Below are positions 31,050 to 40,836 of a stretch of DNA of 64,000 bases, one piece after another. Each line of letters begins with the position of its first letter. Positions within the stretch are counted from its first letter, which is position 1. Location of the stretch: the NCBI GenBank assembly GCA_951394045.1, contig OX595986.1:744001-808000 (forward strand). Direction: 5' to 3'. The DNA is from Nitzschia sp. DOCU1 (Eukaryota; Bacillariophyta; Bacillariophyceae; Bacillariales; Bacillariaceae). The position numbers were made by a program, and so were the translations under genes. The notes under the pieces are model-generated. The model saw nothing but the letters and a program-made list of their open reading frames with translations. It had not been told where the DNA came from and did no database searches.

Positions 31050-31315
31050 ACTCTCGCTGCTTTAATAGCAGCTTTAGTAGTTTTTGTGATAGAAGAGGCA
31101 TAGTTACCATTGATACATAGTCTTACTACCGTTTCACGCAAAAATTTGGTTACCGCGCAAAAGATATGGCATTAAGAATAGGCTTCGGAGTGTGACATAT
31201 CAACAATAAGCCCCACGATCAACGGCGGATTTTCCCTGCAACGGGATCCGCCGCAGAAAAATGACAACGGGAATCTCTTCTCACTCATCCGACAACTCCT
31301 TCTCATTGATTGTGC
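31050..31315. other. Unduplicated spacer between the zinc-finger copies
   Basis: About 266 bp with no counterpart after copy B and no gene. It probably contains the promoter of copy B. Confidence 0.45.
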
Positions 31316-31383
31316 AGAGGACTTACTCCTGTCTCCTAGAGTTGAAACGAGAGCTGTAAACAGCAAAAACAATATCAAGAATC

Positions 31384-31917
31384 ATGGGTCGTAGCTGTGC
31401 CGACTGTGGTGACTTTCTGAGCAATTCTAATTACAGTCGCAATCAGTGGCTCAAGGGTGAAGGCTACTCTCGTTGCAAAAACTGCATCGATGGCAGTGGA
31501 GGCTATGTCTGCCCCTCCTATCAATGTGGACAGTGCAATCGGACTTTTAACTCTCAAAATGAACTTAACATGCATATGCAGGTGCATCGGCCTCGTGGTG
31601 TATCCTGTCCCATCTGTAGAGAAACTCGTTTTCGAACTGGTGCCAATGCTGTGCAGCACATCGAGAGCGGATTTTGCACAGGTTGCCGCGGTGCTGACAA
31701 TGCCCGGCAGCAAATTTATGATTTCGCTTCGCGTCAGACTGGAATGCGTCCCTTTATGACGAATACGCCGCAGCTTACGTATGGAGACTGGACCCCCAGC
31801 GCTGTACCTGATCTCCCATATCATTGCCGACAGTGTGACCGTTCGTTCCGCCAGATGAGTCAGCTGCTTCAACATCAAGATCAAAAGCATGGAAATCTTC
31901 ACCTACTCCAGTATTGA
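31384..31917 (+). CDS. C2H2/Cys-rich zinc-finger protein, copy B
   Basis: 177 residues, same length and architecture as copy A with 19 substitutions. All C2H2 ligands are kept. Differences touch the Cys-rich parts: the extra Cys in DGCGGY of copy A is Ser here, CPVCGE becomes CPICRE, and PYCCPQC becomes PYHCRQC. The paired CxxC ligands remain. Conservation of frame and ligands after duplication suggests that both copies are under selection. Function is unknown beyond probable nucleic-acid binding. Confidence 0.85.
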   Translation: MGRSCADCGDFLSNSNYSRNQWLKGEGYSRCKNCIDGSGGYVCPSYQCGQCNRTFNSQNELNMHMQVHRPRGVSCPICRETRFRTGANAVQHIESGFCTGCRGADNARQQIYDFASRQTGMRPFMTNTPQLTYGDWTPSAVPDLPYHCRQCDRSFRQMSQLLQHQDQKHGNLHLLQY

Positions 31918-32604
31918 GAGCATTTCGATTTCTTTGTCGACTGTTAAATTTCAACCATGATGATGGTCGAATGAGAAGAATTTCGATGCGACGAGTGAGA
32001 AGTTTCTGACTACTACGACTACTGCATACCGACATATTGAATGGACCACACTAATATTCGTTACCATTACCCCATAACTCCATTCTACTACTAGCCGCAC
32101 ACATTCCCATCATGTTCTTCATACTACACACGGTAGTTTCAGTTCTCGTCGACAACTTCCGCAGCACTCGCACCAGCACAAACGTCGACCGTCTCACTTC
32201 TTGCTGGCGACGTCGTTTTCTTCCCTCCAACAAGACTACCGTGGGCTGCCAAGACCCATGAGCAAGTAATACTCACAATCATGGTAGAGGAGAGAGAGTT
32301 GGAAACGCAACTGTGGGTTCACAATGGTGACAAGAGGAATTCGAAGGGACGATACGATAGTTTGAGTCGAAACGGTCGACGTTCTGACGGAATAATGACA
32401 GACTCAGTCGTCTGTCTGCCTCACCACACGCCAGAAGACGGCGAAGATCGAATAAGTCAATCGAACAGTCCGATCGATCGACAATGATGAAAACAAAAGA
32501 GGTCCGCACTCCATTGAGAACTCAGCCCATAATTCACTTCCTCGTTCGTAATCAGCATCCTTTCTTGCATACAATCGACAACACACGATTGGAGAGCAGC
32601 TAAA
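31918..32604. other. Intergenic: end of duplicated block, then kinase gene promoter
   Basis: 31918-32262 is homologous to 30696-31049. The remainder holds only short chance frames. Confidence 0.45.
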
Positions 32605-35600
32605 ATGACGACAGTGAACAAATTAGCAACGAAACTCCTGATGGAAGGGGGCGTAAAAGTGGACAATGCAGGCGGTCCCCCTGAGGATCCAATGTTGATG
32701 TTGGAAGCCTGGCTTGGAATGCCCGAAGCTGCTGACACAGAGTCGGATCTTATGGAGGATGCGACCCCCTTTGATGAGAAATTTTATCGCACTCTGGAAG
32801 ATCTGCTGATTCAAGCCTGGAAGCCAGACTCGTCCGAATCGTCGTCACAGCCGATGATGCTTCACTCGAACCCTTTCCTGGACCTCGGCGGTGATCCTAA
32901 GGAAATGTCCGTGTACAAGGCGATGGAATCGGTGCGAGTAACACGGCTATTGCGATGTTGGATGGAGCTGAATGTGCTTGGAAACAGTGCAATGCTCGAT
33001 GAAGAGGCGGTGAGCGATGTACAAAAGACATCTCTATCGAGCTTTCTGTTGAAACAGGCCACTAAGGAATCGACGCCAGGCTCGCAGAATCGAAAAGTTT
33101 ATCGACTTATCCAAGCCCTCTACTATCATGTGGAACAGCTTCCTTTTCTTCAATCGCAGTTACATTTTTATACGCAATCGTTAATGCGAGGTGATCGCAA
33201 TGGGACGTTATCAGGCCAAGCCGTCACGGATACTCAGTCCAGACTGGCGCAATACAAACTGACGCAAGATATTACTGCCAAACTCAACCAGGAATGGGAG
33301 GATCATGTTGATACCCTGGAATTCATTGTAGGCGAGTGGTATGCTTTGGGTTCTGTCGATATACGACGGCAGTCGAGAGCACATTTGGGGTCGGTCTGGG
33401 CCCAGTTTGTTGCCAGATCAGGTGGAGGTGGAGGTGGAGGCAGCGGCGTCAAAATGGAGAACACAACGTCAAGTGGAATTCCAATGACATTACGAGTTCT
33501 ATATCGTATTCTTCTAGGGTCAGCGGATATATTGCACAAATCACATGAACATTTGCTCCACTACCACTTGATACCATTGCATCGACCGAGCTCCATGGTG
33601 CTTTGGAGAGATCAAATGAGTCTGTTGGAGCTATATCACGAACCTTTGGTTCAATGCATTGCCATTTTACTCCAGAAGAAACCCGAATGGATCCCCAAAG
33701 TTATTGCAGCATTGTTGGAGCCTGAAGTCTGGAACAAGGGAGGAAACACACCAAAATTGGTGTTGCTGCTTCATGAAATCGATACCTACATTGGCATCCT
33801 GCCTGACGTCGCCAACCACCCACATGTCCTTGGTGATACCTGGCCGACTCTTCTACGAATAGTGGGAGGATCCATGGCGTCGGATCATTCTCGGCTGGCA
33901 GAAAGAGCTTTGACTTTTATCAAGACCAAGAATTTTCTTGCGCTAGTGCAAGGCAACTTTGAGCGAAGTCTGAGCATACTCTTGCCGTTTCTAGTGAAGA
34001 ATGAACCGTCGTGGAACCCTACAGTGAGGAAAATGACTTACAATGTTCTCAAAACATTTCAGGACTACGATGAAGAACGTTTTATGGGAATAGCCGAACA
34101 GTGCTTTCCGAGCGATGGCCCTGGTGCTGGAAGCATGGTTGAATCGCCGCCCACAAGAACCAGGCAGGAGGGAACGATAAAGACTGTTTCTGCGAATAAT
34201 GGACAGCCTCCCGCTCCGAAGGACTTTTCACTCAAATCAGCGATGGGAGGTTGGAAGCCGCCTGGTGGGTCTTCCTTGATGCCGCCTCCATCCAGCCGAG
34301 CGCCTCTTGCGAAAGGAAAGGCGCCACCCCTGACGGTGACGGGAGTAGCTCCTTGGAGCATTAAAAGTACACCGGCTGCTGGGCCCGGAAATCGCGCTGG
34401 ACAGAAGAACCCCCCACTTACAGTGACTGGAGTGGCTCCGTGGGCTATGAAACAGCAACTACCTCTAAGCACCAAACGAACTGCTGGGGAAGCATTGGCA
34501 GAAGTTTTCGAAGAATCCGCTGAGGAGTCCATTGCAACTCCTTGTGACGATGTAAAGCCAATGTCTAAGGTTTTACGTTTTATGGAGCAGATCAAGCCAG
34601 CAGAACAAGAGGAGGGGACTTCATCATGGTCCAAGGCTCAAATGGCGGAAACACCCACCTTGCTCCCAAATCTCAAGTTTCATGATCTTGTCTTCGGACA
34701 TGATCTGGGTTCGGGTGCCTTTGGGTCGGTACGCTATGCTCGGCTGATCGATAGAAGTCGGACTCGATCACAGTGGCCAGAATATGCGGTCAAGATCATT
34801 TCTACTGAGAGGATCAAGGAGATGGGGTATTTCTCTAACGTACAACGGGAATTGGCGGTGTTGAGAGTACTGTCACATCCAGGCATTGCTCGTCTAGTCT
34901 CCTCGTTTCGGTTTCGCGAGGGCGTTTATCTTGTGTTGGAGTATGCAAGTGGCGGGGATCTTCATTCTTTACTCCGGAAGAATGGTTCGCTGGATCACGA
35001 CTCCACTCGCTTTGTCATGGGAGAAATCGTGGCCGCTCTTGCAAGCATCCACGAGCTTGGTCTAGTCTACGCCGATTTGAAGCCTGAGAACATTGTCATT
35101 ACAGAATCTGGTCACTGCAAGGTAAGACAACCTGGGATCATGTTCTTTCGAAATCCAGCCACTATCAGTGCAGCACAGATTTGCTAACAATACCACGTTG
35201 CCATCACTAAAAAGCTGACCGATTTTGGAGGTTGTCGACCGGTCACAAAAGAGGGCAAGGAGCTCATTGATTCCGTCTCAAAGAACTTGTTGAAGGATCT
35301 TCGCGATGGCGACTGGAAGTCCAAATCTTCCAAGGCGAAACCAGCTACTTCGATTGAGATGGATGAGGATGAATGTAGCAAGAGCGAAAGAAGTCACGAT
35401 GAAGAGTATGAACATGAACAGGATTTGAGAGTCGAAGGTACAACGGCCTACCTTCCGCCTGAAGTTGTGATGGGAGGATTCCCAACGCCGGCGGCCGATT
35501 CTTGGGCATTGGGCTGTGTCATTTATCAGTGCTTATCGGGGAGACCGCCCATACTAGAAGCCGATGAATCGTTGACCCGAAATCGAATCGTGTCATTTGA

Positions 35601-36084
35601 TGCCAAGGGTAACGACGCCAGTAACGATGGCAATGCCACGCTATTTGGCGACGCGCATGGTGCAATAATCGAGCCAGAAGCCAGGAGCCTAATCACGCAA
35701 CTCTTGAATCGACATGCGGTAGAGAGGCCATCCATGCAGCGAGTTGCAGAGCACGCCTTCTTCGCGGGATCAGGGACAAACGTATTTGCCCTCTACACTC
35801 AAACAGCACCCCCGTTGGATGTCGGAGAGGTAACTCCAGTGGCAGATGCCCAGTGGACACGCCGCCAGTTCAGCTCCATCTGGGCACCGCAGCCACAGGC
35901 CTACGATATTTCGTTGCACTCGACGGAGCGATCGCAGCTTCGTACAGGCAATTCAAAGTCTCCAATCTCGGAGGGTCAAGAAGCCACGGCATTTTTCTCC
36001 AAGTCGAGCCATGCGCTGGATTTCAAGCACATTTCCGAAGAAAAGCTACCGCCCATGCCAACCAAAACGATTGCGGAAGAGTAA
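32605..36084 (+). CDS. Fusion of a PP2A B56-like regulatory domain and a PDK1-like protein kinase
   Basis: Exons 32605-35121 and 35215-36084 join across a 93-bp intron in phase 0 (HCK-LTDFGG), giving 1128 residues. Residues ~235-505 follow the B56 (PR61) pattern: LLGSADILHKSHEHLL, LIPLHRP, a YHEPL segment, ALLEPEVW, TPKLVLLLHEID, LAERAL, NEPSWNPTVRKMTYNVLKTF. A linker carries a repeated PPLTVTGVAPW (574-584 and 603-613). The kinase domain starts ~692: GSGAFGSV, AVK (K730), then YADLKPEN with catalytic D824. Here HRD is YAD. DFG is at 842-844. GTTAYLPPEVV and DSWALGCVIYQCLSG are PDK1-like. A ~60-residue acidic insert sits between DFG and GTTAY. B56 normally targets PP2A to substrates. Confidence 0.85.
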
Positions 36085-36473
36085 GAGACAATGATTATCC
36101 TGGAGGCCCTACTCTAGAGTGCTAGAAACATGTTAAGGAGTCAAATAGTTGTCGTGACGCGAGCATCCCCCCACTAATGCGCTCGCTGAAGTCGCGTTGG
36201 TCATAGAGAGGTCCAAGAGGTCCACATCCAAAGCAAAAGATCTCTCACCAACACACGCATCGCATCAACTTTTTCTTCGAGCTTTCGCTTCTCGATTTGA
36301 CACCATCATGCATGTGAAGGGGCGACGCCACAGTCAGTATCATCATGCAACGAATACAGTGCAGCAAAAGTGCCAAAGTATCACAACCTCATTCTTAGAC
36401 TTCTCGAATTCGGTTGCAGGAAATTATTGTCGCCTCGGCCACAGCATCTACGCTGTAACCATCTCAACTCAGC
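36085..36473. other. Intergenic region
   Basis: 389 bp between two plus-strand genes. No gene or repeat is recognised. Confidence 0.4.
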
Positions 36474-36944
36474 ATGAATCCCGTGATTGGCGTCCTCGTA
36501 ATTGTTCTCCCACTTCTGGTCTATCAAGATAACCCAGAGATGCCGTTTAATCGAACTTGGGAGGATGGTCAATATCGACTAGTCTGCATATTATGCGGCG
36601 CTATAGGTGGCACATTCATGGCACGGCGCGAAAATCGGGTCTTGGGTTTCCGATGGTTCGCGGGGGCAGTAGGTGGTGCCATCACGGCATGGTTATCGTA
36701 TTTCGTTTCTGGCAAAGTATACAAAGATACAGGCGAGGCGTCAGCCAATATTTTCATAATACTATTATGTGCTCTTCCTGGTTTCATTGGATACCTCATC
36801 ATCAAGCGATGCTCGGACTACACGTTTCCGGACCATCCTTCGCATCAATCGCATACACATCAAAGGGGATCATCAGCCAGTGGAGCATCTTCAGAATATC
36901 CCGCAAAACAAACTACTCCTCTTTTGATAGCTTCAAGAGTCTAG
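36474..36944 (+). CDS. Small Gly-rich multi-span membrane protein, unknown
   Basis: 156 residues, single exon. Four hydrophobic stretches are visible: an N-terminal VIGVLVIVLPLLVY, RLVCILCGAIGGTFMA, WFAGAVGGAITAWLSYFVSG and IFIILLCALPGFIGYLIIK. The Gly-x-x-x-Gly spacing in the second and third suggests close helix packing. The polar C-terminal tail is His/Ser-rich and ends QTTPLLIASRV. No known family is recognised. The ATG at 36474 is the first in frame. Confidence 0.6.
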   Translation: MNPVIGVLVIVLPLLVYQDNPEMPFNRTWEDGQYRLVCILCGAIGGTFMARRENRVLGFRWFAGAVGGAITAWLSYFVSGKVYKDTGEASANIFIILLCALPGFIGYLIIKRCSDYTFPDHPSHQSHTHQRGSSASGASSEYPAKQTTPLLIASRV

Positions 36945-37135
36945 CTTTAGTGATGAGTCTAGACTTTCATTCTTCTACTTCGAGCGGGCCAATCGCTTGT
37001 TGGCGGCCTCAATTTGAATGGGTGGTGTTAGTTTTCAATGCAAGATTCCAAATCTAGCACTAAAACGACGCCAACAAGTAACAATGAAGGTTCAAACTCG
37101 CGTTTCTTGGAAGATTTTCTTGCACGTGGTGTGAA

Positions 37136-37708
37136 CTACTCGATATACACTTCTTCCATTTCCTCGTCGCAATCATCCATGAGAGAAGAAAGGTTCCGCA
37201 GTGGAGCATCGTATGAATTTGAAGGGCTGCTGCCAAGCACTCGAAGACCACTCGAGTAGCGATGATTGAGGTTAACGTCGGGTGTCTTGGACTTTAGATC
37301 GGGTCGGGAGAAGGTGCTAGCAACTGATCCACTTTGGCTGCTACTCTGACTTCGCTGTCGAAGGAGAGTCCGTTGCGGAGAAACCTGAGGCTGTCCTCGG
37401 GTGCCAGCATCAGTGGTGGAAATATATACAGTTTCTGAATTTGAAAGCGTAGCAGCTTGCTTGACCGCCATTAGATGACTTCTTCGTGCGTCCTGAAGTT
37501 GTGACGACAACTCTTCGTTCACCACCTTCTGCTGAATCATGTCCAAATAGCGTTGGCGTTCCCATTCAGAATGAATCGTTTGTCGAATAGCTGCCTGCTG
37601 TTCCGATTTTCTTTCCTCTTCTCGACGCATTTCATAGCAGCAACAGACACCGTTGGCCAAGACTGCGGAGGCAAGGTTGGCAAGACAAAGTGCATGAGCT
37701 ACCACCAT
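37136..37708 (-). CDS. Hypothetical protein with N-terminal hydrophobic segment and coiled coil
   Basis: 190 residues from the ATG at 37708; the frame extends upstream only through a TTG. The first 22 residues are hydrophobic (VVAHALCLANLASAVLANG), followed by CCCY, which could be palmitoylated. A charged helix follows (EMRREEERKSEQQAAIRQTI ... ERQRYLDMIQQKVVNEEL). The rest is Ser/Arg-rich with an acidic C-terminus (DDCDEEMEEVYIE). No family is recognised. It converges with the small membrane protein at 36474. Confidence 0.5.
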   Translation of the reverse strand: MVVAHALCLANLASAVLANGVCCCYEMRREEERKSEQQAAIRQTIHSEWERQRYLDMIQQKVVNEELSSQLQDARRSHLMAVKQAATLSNSETVYISTTDAGTRGQPQVSPQRTLLRQRSQSSSQSGSVASTFSRPDLKSKTPDVNLNHRYSSGLRVLGSSPSNSYDAPLRNLSSLMDDCDEEMEEVYIE

Positions 37709-38676
37709 TTTGGACCCTGCTGCAAAGTGTTGAGATTTGTGCAATCGATTTTGAGTTGTGAGACAACTCTGCCCAATGTTATCGTTGCTGGAAGCCCAGG
37801 CAAACGAAAACGGGCAGGTTCTTCACTCCCCAAGAATCGAAAACGACAATTTCAATAGCAAAGCTGCCCGTTGGATGCCGATTCACAATGTCGACGCTGA
37901 TCTTACTGCACGACAAGTTTCGGTTCCAAGATCGGGGATGCCTAAGTAGTAGCAACCTTTTGAAAAGAGGGTGACCAATGCCTGTCGTTTTGTGCCGCGG
38001 GCCGTTGAACTGTTTTCATTCCATGTACTGCGAAATATCCCGGATGGAAGAAAAAATGATCCAAAAACTCCGATTGGCGTTTGGAGGCAAAATGTGAGCC
38101 GCTGGATCGTGTAAAGAGCATATCCAATTCTCATGAACATATAATATATTCCTTCCGTTCAGTCCATCTGAACAAATATGGCGCGTTGATTCCGACAAGA
38201 ATTCGATGAGGCATATTTCACAAGGTTCGGTTGTGACACTCTCGCCTATTTTCCCACCAGTAGGTTAACGGTTCCTGATCTCAACCGATCTTTCCCTACT
38301 ACAGCATTGAAGCAGCATCTTTCAAACAAAAAAGCTCCAGGAGTAATGGTAATCAAAGAATCTTATTAAAATAGATCTACCTGACCATGACGCGTACCTG
38401 GTAGTATACGAGTACTAAACCGTATCTGGTGACAACACAACTGGATTGAGACAATCGTAGAGTTCTCTTTGAACTCCCGCCTTCAGTATTGCGATGACAT
38501 CGCTGCGGTTAATTCGGTACATCTTGGAAAATCAGACTAGTTGAACGGGGTAAAGGTTTCGAAAGTAGTGTTAACCCATTGATTAAGCAGCATTCCCAAA
38601 GAAACAACAAGAAGGGAAAACAGCCAATATCTTGCCGCTTTTATTGCAGGCAAATGAGGAATTGTAAAGGCCTTGC
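37709..38676. other. Long intergenic region
   Basis: About 970 bp without a credible gene. I saw no repeat, tRNA or transposon signature. Confidence 0.4.
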
Positions 38677-40278
38677 TCACGTCTTCGACGCTACTGCAAC
38701 ACCAAGCATAGTGTCCCGAGTAATGAGGCGTCGCAAGTCTTCTTCCGACCAGCCTTCCGTACCCTCGGGTCGCATTGGTAATACAAGATAGCGGTGATCT
38801 GCCGTTGAATCGTGGACTCGGATCTTTGTATCCTTGGGTACGGAGACGCCGAATTCTTCCAACACCACTCGAGGTTCTCGGACAGCTCTGGATCTATATT
38901 CTCGCGACTTGTACCAGGATGGTGCGATGCCCAGCATGCCGCTTGGATAGCAGCTGCAGAGTGTACAAACAATCAGGTTGTGGGTATCTTCTGTGTTCTT
39001 CAAGACGGTCAGAACTGTCGGAGCATTTGGGTTCGACGCGTTGATTCCCAGCTCAGCGGCTGCCGACACCGCATCAGCAAGGAGTCTCTCTTCGAAAGCT
39101 GGGTCCATCCAAGCCTTGACGACTAAACTAGCGCCACCTAGCCTAGTCGCGGCGGTATCCATGCGTTCTACAATGAGCCGAACTTCGTCCGAGGATACTA
39201 TCCCCTTTTCCAACAAGATACGATGCAAGGCCTGAAAGAGTTCTTTTCCTGGGGTGGGCGGACCCTCCCGTTGGATGGCACGGGATTCGACCATTGGTCT
39301 GGCTTCGTGGACATGCGTTGCGACGTCTTCATGATGGTGGTGGTGGTGAGAATGCGAATGGGCGTGGTCAACGCAGTCGTCGCCACTAGTATGGTCAAAC
39401 AGCATCTCGTTTTCAAAGCTATGACCAGAAGACTCTTCTGCAGACTCAAGCCAGTGTTCGTAGACTTCTACTTCCACGACGTCATCGGTTCCTGTTTGAC
39501 TACTTGTTGTCCTTGCATCAATTTGTTCTGGCCAGATATCACGCTGTCGGAAACGAACGCGGTAGAGCTGCACCTTGGGTGCTTCTAGACCAAAGGCGAG
39601 GAAGGATGGGTCTCCATGGCGTCCACATACTCTCTCTATGGTTCCTGCTACGCCATAGATGTAGCCTGGAGTCCGGATATGCGGGCGTCGCCACTCTATG
39701 TTGGATAGGAATTTTTTCACCCGAACGGAATCTCCCGTAGCAAATTTTGGGCTCGATGCGTTTTCACTAGTGTCCGTAAAAGATCCAAACAAGGAGGTTT
39801 GCAACTCAGCGTGTGTAATGACTCCATGTTCTAAAAGAAGGGCCACCATGGCGGCGGTCCACTTTTCGTAGTAAGAGTATCGTTCGTATTGTTCTGGCGT
39901 CAAAGCTTCGATAGCGCGTCGCAGCTCATCGGTCGCGAGGATCTTCTTGGACGCCAGGGCTACAAACAGCGAGTGGCACTGTTGCTCCCAAGCCATGAGA
40001 TCTTTGACCTCCTTCGAGCCTAGAATAGGACCATACGCCGACTCGTCGCCACCAATATCGTGGTGCGGAATGTATGTCGACGAAGACCGCTGTTGCAAGG
40101 AACTCATGTTTCGAGTGCTCAACTTTGTAGGTGAAAGATTGGCCACACGACCATGAATGCCAGTGTGAGCGGATACAAATTGAGACAAAGGACGCTCGTT
40201 GCCTCCTACCCAGAGCATCAGGTGCATCCGTCGTCGAGCAACAGTGCGACTAAGCGGAAAGGCTGTACGGGGTATCAT
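38677..40278 (-). CDS. Nitrile hydratase, fused beta and alpha subunits, cobalt-type
   Basis: 533 residues from the ATG at 40278. The first residues (MIPRTAFPLSRTVARRRMHL) look like a mitochondrial presequence; the frame is open upstream to 40626. The beta-subunit half comes first: HHDIGGDESAYGPI, EQYERYSYYEKWTAAMVALL, TGDSVRVKK, RRPHIRTPGYIYGVAG, LYRVRFRQRDIWPE. A linker with a His run follows (HSHSHHHHHHEDVATHVHE). The alpha half ends the protein, with the metal site VCTLCSCYP (the Thr form is typical of cobalt enzymes), then WYKSREYRSRAVREPR and EGTEGWSEEDLRRLITRD. The reaction is hydration of nitriles to amides. The bacterial enzyme has separate subunits. The same beta-His-alpha fusion is known from choanoflagellates and some other protists. 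Confidence 0.93.
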   Translation of the reverse strand: MIPRTAFPLSRTVARRRMHLMLWVGGNERPLSQFVSAHTGIHGRVANLSPTKLSTRNMSSLQQRSSSTYIPHHDIGGDESAYGPILGSKEVKDLMAWEQQCHSLFVALASKKILATDELRRAIEALTPEQYERYSYYEKWTAAMVALLLEHGVITHAELQTSLFGSFTDTSENASSPKFATGDSVRVKKFLSNIEWRRPHIRTPGYIYGVAGTIERVCGRHGDPSFLAFGLEAPKVQLYRVRFRQRDIWPEQIDARTTSSQTGTDDVVEVEVYEHWLESAEESSGHSFENEMLFDHTSGDDCVDHAHSHSHHHHHHEDVATHVHEARPMVESRAIQREGPPTPGKELFQALHRILLEKGIVSSDEVRLIVERMDTAATRLGGASLVVKAWMDPAFEERLLADAVSAAAELGINASNPNAPTVLTVLKNTEDTHNLIVCTLCSCYPSGMLGIAPSWYKSREYRSRAVREPRVVLEEFGVSVPKDTKIRVHDSTADHRYLVLPMRPEGTEGWSEEDLRRLITRDTMLGVAVASKT

Positions 40279-40836
40279 TTTTTTTGCCACCGTGAAAGCC
40301 ACAAAACGTACCGTATGGGTGGAAGTGAAAGGTCTGCTCCTTTTCGAAGTGCGACGTGAGTGCTGACAAAAGCCAAGAGAGTGAAGGTCATTGTCGAGCG
40401 TTGGGTGCAGAGCAGCAAACGGAGATCTTGTTCTTCGTGGTCGCGAAAAAGATCTCAAAAATGATATCGCCGACTCACTCGATCGTGACGACCGAAACCG
40501 TTCGAGTGGGTCCTGGTCCATCAACCGACGACTACTGCATAGCGCTGGGACTGCAGTCCACTTCTGCACATCTTGTGTTGCCTGGTCTCGAGTAGTTGGC
40601 AAGCCTACCGGTATCTCTGCTGACAATGCTTATACTAACTTCTAGTCTAGAGAAGAAGTCCCTTGAATTTCCCCCTGCTCTAGCTAGAGAATCTATCTGG
40701 CTCCAGACGAAGAATTGATCATTGAACTGCCAGGCTAGAGTCTCTTCAAAAGGAGATGGACGGATAGTGCGACAGACACGTTGTTGGGAGATAGGAAAAT
40801 TTTGCTTTGTAAGGAGAGGGATTATGAATACATGAA
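40279..40836. other. Region upstream of nitrile hydratase
   Basis: The nitrile hydratase frame stays open through here to 40626, but codes for a Ser/Arg-rich sequence unlike a targeting peptide. I treat it as the 5' region. The remainder is 3' flank of the GH81 gene. Confidence 0.4.

Larger units (their letters stand above)
30093..32262 (+). repeat. Tandem segmental duplication (two ~950-bp copies)
   Basis: Copy A (about 30093-31049) and copy B (about 31316-32262) share 5' leader, coding region and ~350 bp of downstream sequence, with an offset of 1222 bp between the ATGs. Conserved leader words include GAACGAGAGCTGTAAACAGC. Conserved downstream words include GTAGTTTCAGTTCTCGTCGA. Small indels are confined to non-coding parts. 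Confidence 0.9.

Noticed and set aside
30153..31902. Long antisense frames opposite both zinc-finger genes (162 and 175 codons)
   Set aside because: They mirror the duplicated coding regions and are similar to each other only because the sense genes are. No domain is recognisable and the sense frames have clear zinc ligands.
40279..40626. N-terminal extension of nitrile hydratase to the ATG at 40626
   Set aside because: The extension is Ser/Arg-rich, lacks a targeting pattern and has no similarity to the enzyme. Starting at 40278 gives a plausible mitochondrial leader.
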